Made by a program: the position numbers and the translations under genes. From Bacillus sp. CHD6a (GTDB lineage: Bacteria; Bacillota; Bacilli; Bacillales; Bacillaceae_I), in assembly GCF_001293645.1 (NCBI RefSeq), contig NZ_LBMD01000002.1, positions 124,001 to 188,000 on the forward strand: DNA of 64,000 nt, in the 5' to 3' direction. The stretch's first letter is position 1. Every line of letters starts with the position of its first letter. A model generated the notes under the pieces. The model was not told the origin of the DNA and did not search any database. It saw only the letters and a program-made list of their open reading frames with translations. Shown one piece after another: positions 51,861 through 59,873 of the stretch.

Positions 51861-52346
51861 TCAAAATTCATCCCTGCTTTTTTCCGGTGTCAATGCCCAT
51901 ATCAACCCAATTGTGTTTGGTGGAACGCTTGCAAGCAAGAACCACCAGATGCCGGTAGCAATAGAGAGAACAAAAAAAATAAGGAGGGAAACAGCCACAA
52001 TCGCTATCCCCAATTTGACTCTAGATGGTTTCAAGGGCTCTGACATGTTCATATTGATCGACAAAATTACACCTGTAATTCCCCAGCTCGCCATATGAAC
52101 TAGCATGATGACTCCAAGAACCATCCCGGCCCTTAATTCCATACCGAACATGATCAAAGTGAATAGAATGTACAAGGAAGCAAGAGTGAAGAACCAAGAA
52201 ATGGCCCGCGCCTTTTGCCAAATATGGTCATGCAGTTCATCCAACCCACCATGCGGTTTGGCCATACGGCGGCCAAACCACCAAGCTAATATTCCAATCA
52301 CAGCTCCTCCATATAAACCGACCAACCCGCCAATTTGTACCTCCAT
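51861..52346 (-). CDS. Membrane protein co-encoded with an XRE regulator
   Basis: 161 residues with five membrane helices (GGLVGLYGGAVIGILAWWFG, ISWFFTLASLYILFTLIMFG, AGMVLGVIMLVHMASWGITG, LGIAIVAVSLLIFFVLSIAT and a last WWFLLASVPPNTIGLIW). Its start overlaps the regulator stop by one base (TAATG), so it is translationally coupled. Small XRE plus membrane protein pairs are common in Bacillus; function of the membrane part unknown. Confidence 0.72.
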   Translation of the reverse strand: MEVQIGGLVGLYGGAVIGILAWWFGRRMAKPHGGLDELHDHIWQKARAISWFFTLASLYILFTLIMFGMELRAGMVLGVIMLVHMASWGITGVILSINMNMSEPLKPSRVKLGIAIVAVSLLIFFVLSIATGIWWFLLASVPPNTIGLIWALTPEKSRDEF

Positions 52347-52552
52347 TATTTCTCTCCCCCTTCATCTAATAGAAAGACCTCTTCGATGATGCAATCGAAT
52401 ACTTTTGAGATATTGTATGCTAGTTCAAGTGATGGATTATACTTTCCTGATTCAATCGCAATGATGGACTGTCTCGAGACGCCTACCTGTACAGCTAGGT
52501 CCTCTTGCGTCATCTTTGCAGCTTTGCGCAGATCTTTAATCTTATTTTTCAA
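52346..52552 (-). CDS. XRE-family regulator
   Basis: 68 residues: [20 protein letters not shown], then [20 protein letters not shown] and FDCIIEEVF at the end, a textbook single-domain HTH of the YgzD/YvaO kind. TTG 52552 is nine bases after GGAGGT; GTG 52561 is too close. Two palindromes just upstream are likely its operators. Confidence 0.88.
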   Translation of the reverse strand: MKNKIKDLRKAAKMTQEDLAVQVGVSRQSIIAIESGKYNPSLELAYNISKVFDCIIEEVFLLDEGGEK

Positions 52553-52576
52553 CTTCTCCACACCTCCGATTATTTT

Positions 52577-52621
52577 TGTAAAGTACGCTTTACAATCGGT
52601 TGTAAGTAAAGCATACTTTAC
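52577..52621 (-). promoter_or_regulatory. Tandem palindromic operators of the XRE operon
   Basis: TGTAAAG-TACG-CTTTACA (52577-52594) and GTAAAG-CATA-CTTTAC (52606-52621) are two perfect inverted repeats with the same half-site, centres 28 bases apart; a third half-site GTGCTTTACA follows at 52641. Placed directly before the regulator gene, they suit autorepression. Confidence 0.72.
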
Positions 52622-52660
52622 ATTCGGTGGAATGTCAAGGGTGCTTTACAAAAAAGGGCG

Positions 52661-52688
52661 TTGACGAAAAGGAAGACTCCGCTATAAT
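52661..52688 (+). promoter_or_regulatory. SigA-type promoter
   Basis: TTGACG (52661-52666) and TATAAT (52683-52688), 16 bases apart, 36 bases before the start of the following exported protein. Confidence 0.65.
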
Positions 52689-52723
52689 TATGGTTATTAT
52701 TGGATATAACACAGGGGGACAAT

Positions 52724-53437
52724 ATGAAGAAAAAAATCATCATCGGACTTTTATTAGTAGCCGTAATTTCCGTCGTATCTTTTAAACTATTTCAGAATGC
52801 TACAAGCAACATAAATGAAGACGTATTAACAGATTTAGAGGGAACGATCTATTTTACCGAAAGGGTGGATGGGGTACTTACCTTGTTCAAAGCAGACGCA
52901 AGCCTGCAAAATAAAACATTAGTCTATAGCCATCAAGGGAAGGGGAATGACGGGTTCGGAAACTATAATGATAATATAATAAACTTTTATTATAATAAGA
53001 CCGAGAAAACGGTCTACTTCATCGCAATGGATAACGGAACTTGGAGTTTGTTCTCCTTAAGTGAAGGGGAAGCGACACCGACTGTATTGCAAAAAGAAGT
53101 GATGGAAACAAAGACAGATTATTTACAGAACGAAACGGAAAATGGGACGGCTTCCTCCAAAAAAGGTTCTTTGTATTTGTTGCGCGAAGGAAACGAAAAA
53201 ATTATCAAGAAATTCCATGGTCTGTATGACGAGAAGTTCACCGGATACCGGCCAACTGGATTCTCCCCAGACGGACAACACTTAGTCTATCATTCCATGG
53301 AACACGCAACCCCACTCGGAACGATCTTGAAGGGGATGGTTGCAGAATCAGTTGGCAATACGTATGTGATGGATTTATCAACATTGGAGAGTGCGGAGTT
53401 TGTTGATGCTCATAATATTCAGTGGGTGGAGGAGTAG
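52724..53437 (+). CDS. Exported/anchored beta-propeller-like protein, unknown
   Basis: 237 residues. N-terminal membrane anchor (KKKIIIGLLLVAVISVVSFKL), then repeats of short beta strands such as GTIYFTERVDGVLTLFKAD and PTGFSPDGQHLVYHSME, the latter resembling a TolB-like propeller blade. No lipobox Cys. ATG 52724 after GGGGGACA. Extracellular side of the membrane likely. No named family; the divergent XRE pair shares its upstream region. Confidence 0.65.
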   Translation: MKKKIIIGLLLVAVISVVSFKLFQNATSNINEDVLTDLEGTIYFTERVDGVLTLFKADASLQNKTLVYSHQGKGNDGFGNYNDNIINFYYNKTEKTVYFIAMDNGTWSLFSLSEGEATPTVLQKEVMETKTDYLQNETENGTASSKKGSLYLLREGNEKIIKKFHGLYDEKFTGYRPTGFSPDGQHLVYHSMEHATPLGTILKGMVAESVGNTYVMDLSTLESAEFVDAHNIQWVEE

Positions 53438-53531
53438 AGGGGGAGAGGTACGAGCAATAAAAAACAGTGGCGGCAAACTTAACTGCGCCACTGTCTATAT
53501 CTTATTCAACGGGAAACCGTGCCTGTCTCCT

Positions 53532-53882
53532 CTACTCCCTCGAAAACACATGCTTAAAAACAGACCGAAGTACTAACACAACCCCTACTAACACTACCCC
53601 GGTTAATACAATCGCAGAATTCATCCCAATAGGTTTAAACCAACCTTCATTAGGAGGAGTAATAAAAGCTGTCCCCAACCAAACGGAAACAATAATAGTG
53701 ATCACGTTTACTAGAATTATAAGCCCAACCTTAACTTTCATAGACAAGAAACCAACCAATCCAGCAAATAATAAGGTACCTACGAACGAGAAATCAGCTC
53801 GCTCTGGATGCTGTGAAGTTTCGAAGTAATGATACAGAAACGGCATAGGAATTAACGAAACAACAATCCACAAATGTCTAAT
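53532..53882 (-). CDS. Membrane protein with possible ATT start codon
   Basis: About 117 residues with four membrane helices (HLWIVVSLIPMPFLYHYF, VGTLLFAGLVGFLS, VGLIILVNVITIIVSVWLG, SAIVLTGVVLVGVVLVLRSV). The only good ribosome binding site (AAGAGGAGGAG) points to ATT at 53882; the next candidates are TTG 53873 or a far ATG at 53945 that would put a dispersed 19-mer repeat inside the protein. Either a rare ATT start or a mutated ATG. Family not recognised. Confidence 0.6.
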   Translation of the reverse strand: MRHLWIVVSLIPMPFLYHYFETSQHPERADFSFVGTLLFAGLVGFLSMKVKVGLIILVNVITIIVSVWLGTAFITPPNEGWFKPIGMNSAIVLTGVVLVGVVLVLRSVFKHVFSRE

Positions 53883-54030
53883 AAAAACTCCTCCTCTTAA
53901 TTGAAGAACGTGGGTCGGCGTGCCTGTCCGCTCAGCCCAATTCATAAAAATACATTAGCATAAATTTCCTTTTTGATATACGATTAATACATAATATTTA
54001 CAGATACATAGAATAAAAGGGGGCTTCATA

Positions 54031-54270
54031 TTGTATTTATTACTGTCGATTTTATTGTCTACCATATTAGGTTATCTATTACTCATGATGGGACCTTTGG
54101 TTGGCGGTTTCCTGGCTTTTGGAATATTCGCAGGCATCTTGTTTAGAGGACTGTATCTCCTAAACGACATCCACAAAAGGCTCACAAAAGATGAACCCAA
54201 ATACGATCCAGTCAAAGAAGCTTATGAAAACTATTTGAAAGAGAAAGAAAGTCAAGTTCAAGGGAATTAA
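54031..54270 (+). CDS. Small membrane protein with charged tail
   Basis: 79 residues: two helices (LLLSILLSTILGYLLLMMGP and GGFLAFGIFAGILFRGLYLL) and an acidic-basic tail (DIHKRLTKDEPKYDPVKEAY). TTG 54031 after AAGGGGGC. Its upstream 45 bases are duplicated at 56076 in front of another short frame. Function unknown. Confidence 0.6.
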   Translation: MYLLLSILLSTILGYLLLMMGPLVGGFLAFGIFAGILFRGLYLLNDIHKRLTKDEPKYDPVKEAYENYLKEKESQVQGN

Positions 54271-54407
54271 TCTCAGAAGGTATCGTCGTGTATGTCCCGA
54301 TGGATTAAAGCTTGGACTTCCAACTTAGATGTAGGTCCTCGCCTCCAAAACAAAAGTCACTTGGAATAAATATCTATATGTTGTAAAATATTCTTATGGA
54401 TATCCAC

Positions 54408-54494
54408 TAGGGGAGCCAATTGGCTGAGACGAAGCTTTACGCGACGGACCCTTTGAACCTGATCTGGGTGATACCAGCGGAGGAAAGTGGCGCA
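54408..54494 (+). promoter_or_regulatory. TPP riboswitch (THI element)
   Basis: Conserved blocks in order: GGGGAGCC, GGCTGAGA, ACCCTTTGAACCTGATCTGG, GTGATACCAGCGGAGGAAAG. A terminator follows, so thiamine pyrophosphate should stop transcription into tenA. Confidence 0.95.
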
Positions 54495-54520
54495 TTGAGT
54501 TTAGTACGTACATATACTCA

Positions 54521-54556
54521 AGCTCCTCTTTCCCATGGAAGAGGAGCTTTTTCGTT
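54521..54556 (+). terminator. TPP riboswitch terminator
   Basis: AGCTCCTCTT / AAGAGGAGCT with an 8-base loop and TTTTTCG, between the TPP aptamer and tenA. Confidence 0.9.
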
Positions 54557-54645
54557 ATTTAATAGATAGCGATTTTACTAAGTTTTGTTCTTCTGTGGGA
54601 AAAGGTGGGTATTCTCCTAAAAAATTTTTTAAGGAGGAATACGAC

Positions 54646-55335
54646 ATGAAGTTTTCTGAGCAGCTACGAAGAGAGGCAGATCCGATTTTTCAGGCAATCT
54701 TTGAACACCCATTTGTAAAAGGTATTGGGGAAGGGAATGTACCAAAAGAGGCCCTTATTCATTATGTAGAGCAAGATTTTGAGTATCTATCTACTTTTTG
54801 CAGAATTTATGGGCTGGCCATTTCCAAATGCACCGACCGAGAAGATATGGCATTCTTCCAACAACAAATAGGGTTTGTGCTAAATTCTGAAGTTCATCCA
54901 CACAATAACTTTTGTGAAGTAGCTGGCGTTCGTTATGAAGATTTGCAAAAAGCTCCACTTGCCCCTACTGCCCACCACTATACTCGGCATATGATGGAAG
55001 CGGCAGCAAACGGGACACTAGGTGAAACACTTGCTGCCTTAGCCCCTTGCCCTTGGACATATTGGGAGATTGGGAAAAAGCTGATCGAAGAAGTGAAGCC
55101 AACACCTGATCATCCTTTCTATGAATGGATCATGTTCTACGGAAACAGGGAAGTAACTTCTATCACACAGGTGTTCATGGACAAGATTGATGCTTGTGCA
55201 TCAAAAGCAGGTGAAGAAGAAAAGCAACGCATGCGAGACCACTTCATCACTAGCACACAATTAGAACATCAATTTTGGACAATGGCTTATACACAGGAAA
55301 AGTGGCCTGTTGCTTTAGATTGTATCAGGGTTTAA
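54646..55335 (+). CDS. tenA: Aminopyrimidine aminohydrolase / thiaminase II TenA
   Basis: 229 residues, all-helical. DFEYLSTFCRIYGLAISKC, LNSEVHPHNNF, TAHHYTRHMMEAAANGTLGE, CPWTYWEIG and FYGNREVTSITQVF are family motifs, including the catalytic Cys (LAPCPWTYW) and Glu (SEVH / ITSTQLEHQFW). Recycles degraded thiamine by hydrolysing aminomethyl-pyrimidine to HMP. Start 54646 has AAGGAGG; the frame upstream of it overlaps the riboswitch terminator. It is alone, without other thi genes nearby. Confidence 0.92.
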   Translation: MKFSEQLRREADPIFQAIFEHPFVKGIGEGNVPKEALIHYVEQDFEYLSTFCRIYGLAISKCTDREDMAFFQQQIGFVLNSEVHPHNNFCEVAGVRYEDLQKAPLAPTAHHYTRHMMEAAANGTLGETLAALAPCPWTYWEIGKKLIEEVKPTPDHPFYEWIMFYGNREVTSITQVFMDKIDACASKAGEEEKQRMRDHFITSTQLEHQFWTMAYTQEKWPVALDCIRV

Positions 55336-55360
55336 TAATATAAAGGCTAAATTATACTAA

Positions 55361-55394
55361 AAATGCAGGCAATCATAATGATTACCTGCATTTT
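55361..55394. terminator. Bidirectional terminator, AATGCAGG type, copy 3
   Basis: AAATGCAGG-c-AATCA / TGATT-ACCTGCATTT, between convergent tenA and VOC genes. Same stem family as at 41715 and 49606. Confidence 0.8.
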
Positions 55395-55406
55395 GTCGTC
55401 TATGTT

Positions 55407-55820
55407 TCATTGTTGCAGTGCAGCTTGATCCATGTAAAAAAGTTCCCAAAGATGCCCGTCTAAATCTTGAAAGCTCCAACCATACATAAAGCCGTGATCC
55501 TGTGGTTCTTTGGACGGCTTTCCACCAGATTCCAAAGCAGCATGGACAATTTTATCCACTGTTTCCCTACTATCGACAGATAAAGCGATGATTGCTTCTG
55601 TGGATATGGTAGAATCCGCAATTTCCTTACCGGTAAACGTCTTGAAATGGTCCTCCGTTAATAACATCGCATAACTATGATCATTGATAACCATACAAGC
55701 TGCTAGTTCATTTGTGAACTGTTGATTAAATTCAAAACCAAGACCAGAGAAAAATTCTTTGGATTTGCTCAAATCTTTAACTGCCATATTAACGAAAACT
55801 TTTTCAACTTGCAGACCCAT
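55407..55820 (-). CDS. VOC-family (glyoxalase-like) protein
   Basis: 137 residues, two VOC half-units: VEKVFVNMAVKDLSKSKEFF, SGLGFEFN, and the C-terminal HGFMYGWSFQDLDGHLWELF with a possible metal Glu. This PhnB/YaeR-like group includes lactoylglutathione-lyase relatives of unknown substrate. Start 55820 lies five bases after GAGGTGG. Confidence 0.85.
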   Translation of the reverse strand: MGLQVEKVFVNMAVKDLSKSKEFFSGLGFEFNQQFTNELAACMVINDHSYAMLLTEDHFKTFTGKEIADSTISTEAIIALSVDSRETVDKIVHAALESGGKPSKEPQDHGFMYGWSFQDLDGHLWELFYMDQAALQQ

Positions 55821-56180
55821 AATTTCCACCTCATTATTAGAATATTTGCAATTCTAAATTTCGTTAGCCTATCCTTCAAGTCCTTTGAAAAAATTTGATC
55901 TTAATATATTTGTAATAATATTGTTAGGAGGCTCCTAATTCAGGGGTCTATAGTGCTATGTAACAAGGATTAGCCCTTGTTCTATGTACCTACCTAAATG
56001 AAGAATAACTTATTGTAGGAATTTATAAATTATGAAATAATTGGTATTAACCAACCTGACTAATGACATTTAATCCATAATGTTTACAGATACATAGAGT
56101 ACTCGGAGGCTTGGGGTTGTACAAAATACAATCCATTTTTGAATTAAATGGGTCGCTGTGCTGTCCCTATGGAGGTGTCT
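55821..56180. other. Intergenic region with hairpin and duplicated leader
   Basis: Holds a hairpin AACAAGG-attag-CCCTTGTT (about 55962-55982), the sequence CATAATGTTTACAGATACAT (56076 on) duplicated from 53990, and a degenerate 19-mer at 56148. No gene is supported until 56181. Confidence 0.5.
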
Positions 56181-56360
56181 ATGAAAAAATACGGTTTGTA
56201 CTTTATTACATTCTTCGTTCCAGCGTACATAGTTCTAGTTGTTTTTGGGGTGGGGGAAACTTTCACAAAAGGTATCCATGTTTTCATCTTATCTATTATA
56301 GTGCTAATCATTCAGTGGATGTGGGATAACTCCAAAAAACCATTCAAACAGAAAAGATAA
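56181..56360 (+). CDS. Short membrane protein, unknown
   Basis: 59 residues with two helices (LYFITFFVPAYIVLVVFGVG and HVFILSIIVLIIQWMWD) and a basic end. ATG 56181 has GGAGGTG seven bases upstream. It is followed 25 bases later by the GrpB gene, perhaps as an operon. Family unknown. Confidence 0.6.
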   Translation: MKKYGLYFITFFVPAYIVLVVFGVGETFTKGIHVFILSIIVLIIQWMWDNSKKPFKQKR

Positions 56361-56385
56361 TTAGTTGATAAAGGAGTACAATCCT

Positions 56386-56907
56386 ATGAGAAAAACCAAC
56401 ATACAACCATGGACCAAAGAATGGGAAATGGCATATGACCAAGAACACATGCTACTAAAAGAAATCTTAAAAGAAGAATTAGTAGATATCTTTCACATCG
56501 GAAGTACATCTGTACCGGCAATCGGTTATGCCAAGCCCATCATTGATATGTTGATTGTGGTAAAAGATATTGAAAAGGTTGATCGGTACAATGAAGCGTT
56601 ACGAAAAGTCGGGTATGAACCGAAAGGCGAGAACGGGATAGCAGGGAGAAGATACTTCCCAAGAGGCAAGCAACATAGAACTCACCATGTACATATCTTT
56701 CAGGTCGGAAATGAACATATACAATCACACTTGGATTTCAAAATGTATCTGCTGGCACACCCAGAAGAGGCAAAAGCATATGGAGAATGGAAACTTAAAT
56801 TAGCTAGGAAGTTTCCTGAAAACCACCATATGTATCAAGAAGGGAAGCAGGAGTTTGTGAATGAGCTTGTCGAAAGGGCCAGGAGTTGGGGGGGAATACA
56901 TGAATGA
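56386..56907 (+). CDS. GrpB/UPF0157 family protein
   Basis: 173 residues. IFHIGSTSVPAIGYAKPIID is the nucleotidyltransferase-like GS motif, followed by DMLIVV, GRRYFPRG, HHVHIFQVG and HLDFKMYLLAHPEEAKAYGE. The fold is a minimal nucleotidyltransferase; substrates are unknown. ATG 56386 after AAAGGAG. It overlaps the next gene by eight bases. A decayed duplicate of one segment lies at 59740. Confidence 0.88.
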   Translation: MRKTNIQPWTKEWEMAYDQEHMLLKEILKEELVDIFHIGSTSVPAIGYAKPIIDMLIVVKDIEKVDRYNEALRKVGYEPKGENGIAGRRYFPRGKQHRTHHVHIFQVGNEHIQSHLDFKMYLLAHPEEAKAYGEWKLKLARKFPENHHMYQEGKQEFVNELVERARSWGGIHE

Positions 56908-57544
56908 TGTGTTAAATAATATTAGAAGGCCAGTAAATATATCGTTCTCAAAGAAAGTTGTATCTTCGTCCTTCCTATTTATCGCAGGAGTTATGCTAGG
57001 TGTGTTTTCTAAAATGCTCGATGAAACGGCTAGTAACCAATTGCCTTACTTTCTTCAAGTAATGGATTTACGAAACTTCTTTTCTCGAATGGGCGTTTGG
57101 TTATTCCTTGCAATGCTAGTTGCTTTGCATAGCAAGTCACCCTTAAGGGCTTCCATCAATGTTTTTGTGTTTTTTGTCGGCATGGTAGGTAGTTATTACG
57201 TTTACACGATTATGGTAGCTGGCTTTTTTCCGAGATCGTATATGATGATTTGGGTCACCATGACGGTTATCTCTCCATTCATGGCTTTTGTTTGTTGGTA
57301 TGCAAAAGGCAATGGGATCCTGGCTATACTCATTTCATCGTTTCTATTAATGTTCATGTCCAGACAAGCCTTTGTATTTGGCTTTTGGTATTTGGACATT
57401 AGCTATATTCTGGAATTCCTACTCTGGATCGCTACAATCATTGTTTTATATCAATCTCCAAAGCAATTGATAAAAGTGTTTGCGATAGGGATGTTTTTCT
57501 ACTTCGTTACTGCACCTTTTCATTTAGGGTGGGAGATGTTGTAG
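56900..57544 (+). CDS. Multi-pass membrane protein (DUF6518-like)
   Basis: 214 residues with six to seven membrane helices (SSSFLFIAGVMLGVFSKMLD, RMGVWLFLAMLVALHSKSPL, GSYYVYTIMVAGFFPRSYMM, MTVISPFMAFVCWYAKGNGI and more). ATG 56900 follows GGGGGGGAA and overlaps grpB by eight bases, so the two are coupled. Looks like the DUF6518 family; function unknown. Confidence 0.7.
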   Translation: MNDVLNNIRRPVNISFSKKVVSSSFLFIAGVMLGVFSKMLDETASNQLPYFLQVMDLRNFFSRMGVWLFLAMLVALHSKSPLRASINVFVFFVGMVGSYYVYTIMVAGFFPRSYMMIWVTMTVISPFMAFVCWYAKGNGILAILISSFLLMFMSRQAFVFGFWYLDISYILEFLLWIATIIVLYQSPKQLIKVFAIGMFFYFVTAPFHLGWEML

Positions 57545-57631
57545 ATGCAATTATATTTAATGGTATCACGACTTGTACGCATCGATTTAACAAAATTAAT
57601 GGAAAGACATTATTGGAAAAATGGCATCTTA

Positions 57632-57719
57632 ATGTTTGGAAAAAAACTCATTGCAGGATTCCGTTCTTGGCGGATTAGTTACAGGTTATGCCATGAATCT
57701 GCTCCTAATTACTTAAATT
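57632..57719 (+). pseudogene. Frameshifted small membrane protein remnant
   Basis: Frame 1 gives MFGKKLIAGF then turns nonsensical; shifting by one at about 57665 gives LGGLVTGYAMNLLLIT and a stop. The joined text reads like one hydrophobic helix of a short membrane protein, so a single frameshift seems to have broken it. The longer 67-codon frame across it (57545-57748) is not convincing. Confidence 0.35.
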
Positions 57720-57870
57720 TATGTTATACCATCTTCTATGTTATCTGATTTTGCTAGCAAAAGCTTGACGGGGTCAAAGCGAATTGTCCCTCATTCCTCA
57801 TTCACTTATATATTAAGTAATCGGGCAGGATTGTGGAACAGGGTTATTAAATTTGAGAGGAAGTAAAGGT

Positions 57871-58647
57871 ATGGTCGAAACATTTGAATTTAAGATTACA
57901 GCATTAAATAGAGCTCGGAAGATAAGCGTTTTACTACCTAGTGAATATGTGTATTCAACAAAAGATTACCCAGTTTTATATATGCACGATGCACAAAATC
58001 TATTTAAAGATGAAGACTCTTTTTTTGGTTCAAGTTGGAGAATAGCGGATTGTGTATTAAAGAGCGGCAAAGAACTCATCGTAGTAGGTATTGATTGTAA
58101 TGGAGAAGGTACAAAACGTTCAGATGAGTTCGGTCCTTGGATTAGTGAGAAAAGTGTAAATGAAGGTTTATGTATAGATAATTCAATTGATTTAGGTGGA
58201 GAAGGAGAAGAATACATAGAATTTATCACAAAAGAACTAAAGCCTTTTATTGATAATAAATATAGAACAATTGTTGATGATACTGCAATGGCTGGGAGTT
58301 CAGCTGGAGGGTTAATATCTACTTATGCTATGTGTAAATATCCTTCCATTTATAAAAGAGTAGCTGCACTTTCTAATGCTTACTGGCTAAATCAAAAAGA
58401 CATAGAGAACTTTGCCGAAAAAAGCGACTTAACAGATATTAAAAGATTTTATTTTGATGTAGGAACCAAAGAGCAGACAGCCTCATTTGATTCAGCTGCT
58501 TACCTTAACTCAAATATCTCTTTTAAAAATGTAATAGAGAATAAAGGCATTAATTATCATTTTGCAATCTTTGAAGATGCAGTTCATAACGAAGAATCCT
58601 GGAGAGAACGTTTTCCTGACATTATTAAATATTTATATGAAGTTTAA
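57871..58647 (+). CDS. Esterase-like alpha/beta hydrolase (enterochelin-esterase fold)
   Basis: 258 residues. RKISVLLPSEYVYSTKDYPV, LYMHDAQNLF, nucleophile Ser in MAGSSAGGLISTYA (GSSAGG), and DAVHNEESWRERF with the catalytic His near the end. This is the putative-esterase (PF00756-type) group, acting on acyl or siderophore esters. ATG 57871 is used, nine bases after AGAGG; TTG 57853 is the alternative. No siderophore genes nearby. Confidence 0.83.
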   Translation: MVETFEFKITALNRARKISVLLPSEYVYSTKDYPVLYMHDAQNLFKDEDSFFGSSWRIADCVLKSGKELIVVGIDCNGEGTKRSDEFGPWISEKSVNEGLCIDNSIDLGGEGEEYIEFITKELKPFIDNKYRTIVDDTAMAGSSAGGLISTYAMCKYPSIYKRVAALSNAYWLNQKDIENFAEKSDLTDIKRFYFDVGTKEQTASFDSAAYLNSNISFKNVIENKGINYHFAIFEDAVHNEESWRERFPDIIKYLYEV

Positions 58648-58762
58648 TACTTAACAATATTCCGCAATCTAGGAGCACTTGCAACATAATGAGTCGCTCC
58701 TTACTTAAGAATCGAGCAGGTTTATGGAATAAGGTGGTACAAGTACAAAGGGGGCAACTGCT

Positions 58763-58798
58763 AAGCGCTACTTATGTATAAAGGATTAGCGCTTATTT
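58763..58798 (+). terminator. Terminator-like hairpin
   Basis: AAGCGCTA / TAGCGCTT with a 16-base loop and ATTTT. Just before it, 58694-58730 (AATCGAGCAGGTTTATGGAA) resembles 57815-57850 (AATCGGGCAGGATTGTGGAA), a short duplicated intergenic sequence. Confidence 0.6.
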
Positions 58799-58917
58799 TG
58801 ACAACAAGTAAAAAAGTAATTCTACTGACAAATATTTTCACAAACAACTGAAACGCTAAAAAGACATGGAATTTCTAATGGAATGTAGAAACGGAAACAA
58901 CGGGGGTCATAGATTAT

Positions 58918-59688
58918 ATGAATGAGAGTCTACAGGGAAAGATAGAGGGAGTAATAGGTCCTATACATAAAGTGAGTGTATTAGATGAGCAAGGCTGGAC
59001 TTCCGAAGTGCGTAAAATTTCCACAGAAGATGGTTCATTTTTACTAAAAAGTAGCTATAAAGAGAAATATCGTGAATGGTTACGAGCAGAAGCTCGGGTC
59101 CTACAAAAACTTAATAACGATCCAATCATCTCTGTACCTGATTACTTCGGTCTTATTGAGGAAAAAGATAGTGATCATCTACTAATGTCGTTTGAAGTGG
59201 GGATGTCATTAACTTCAGCGTTGAATAATTCAACTTCACTCAAAGAAAGGAAATCCTTAATTAGAAGTTTTGGTAGCTTCCTACAACAATTTCATGAAAA
59301 TGAGCCACTTGAGAGCTTAAAAGGTGAAGGGGATTGGTTAGAAGGTCAGCTTACAAAGGCACAAAGCTATGTAGAAAAAGGGCAAACAGGGGCGGAATTA
59401 CAATTATTAACCCATCTAGAGACCAATAAGCCTACTCCAGTAAAACAAACCATGATACATGGTGATTGCACAACAGATAATGTGTTTGTAATAGATGGAG
59501 AAGTGCAGCTATTTATAGATGTTTCTGGAATGACAGTCGGTGATCCAAGATATGACGAATCCCTCGCAATAAGGAACTTCATGAATAATCCGGAGTATCT
59601 AACTGCTTTTTATGAGGGGTATACTCGATATAAGGTAACAAAAGAGGAGTTTCAATACTTCGATGAGGGGTTATATGAGTTCTTTTAG
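58918..59688 (+). CDS. Aminoglycoside phosphotransferase-like kinase
   Basis: 256 residues, APH fold. N-lobe VRKISTEDGSFLLKSSYKEK with the ATP lysine, hinge LLMSFEVGMSL, catalytic loop MIHGDCTTDNVF (HGD...N) and metal Asp in LFIDVSGMTVGDPRYDESLA (usual IDw...G...D). ATG 58918 with GGGGG upstream. Many Bacillus genomes carry several such kinases acting on sugars, homoserine or drugs; the substrate is not predictable. Confidence 0.83.
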   Translation: MNESLQGKIEGVIGPIHKVSVLDEQGWTSEVRKISTEDGSFLLKSSYKEKYREWLRAEARVLQKLNNDPIISVPDYFGLIEEKDSDHLLMSFEVGMSLTSALNNSTSLKERKSLIRSFGSFLQQFHENEPLESLKGEGDWLEGQLTKAQSYVEKGQTGAELQLLTHLETNKPTPVKQTMIHGDCTTDNVFVIDGEVQLFIDVSGMTVGDPRYDESLAIRNFMNNPEYLTAFYEGYTRYKVTKEEFQYFDEGLYEFF

Positions 59689-59739
59689 TTTCAGATAATA
59701 ATTCTTATGTCTCTAATAATCAAGGTGATAGCAGTAAGG

Positions 59740-59806
59740 AAAAGTGGGATATCATCCGAAAAGCGAGAACGGGATAGCAAGGAGAAGCTACTCCCAAAAA
59801 GGAAAG
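59740..59806 (+). pseudogene. GrpB gene fragment
   Basis: About 65 bases closely match the grpB coding segment at 56605-56672 (shared GCGAGAACGGGATAGCA). The translation keeps the GY.PK.ENGIA.R.Y pattern but has no start, no flanking homology and soon a stop. It is a leftover of a second grpB copy. AATTATGAAATAATTGG-like text follows, also seen at 56029. Confidence 0.55.
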
Positions 59807-59873
59807 AAAAATAAGATTATGAAATAATTGGAATATATAAGATTTTTAGAACCATCAAAAGGGGAGAATAAAT

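Noticed and set aside
57545-57748. 67-codon frame after the DUF6518-like gene
   Set aside because: No ribosome binding site and non-protein-like second half; better explained by a frameshifted fragment at 57632-57719.
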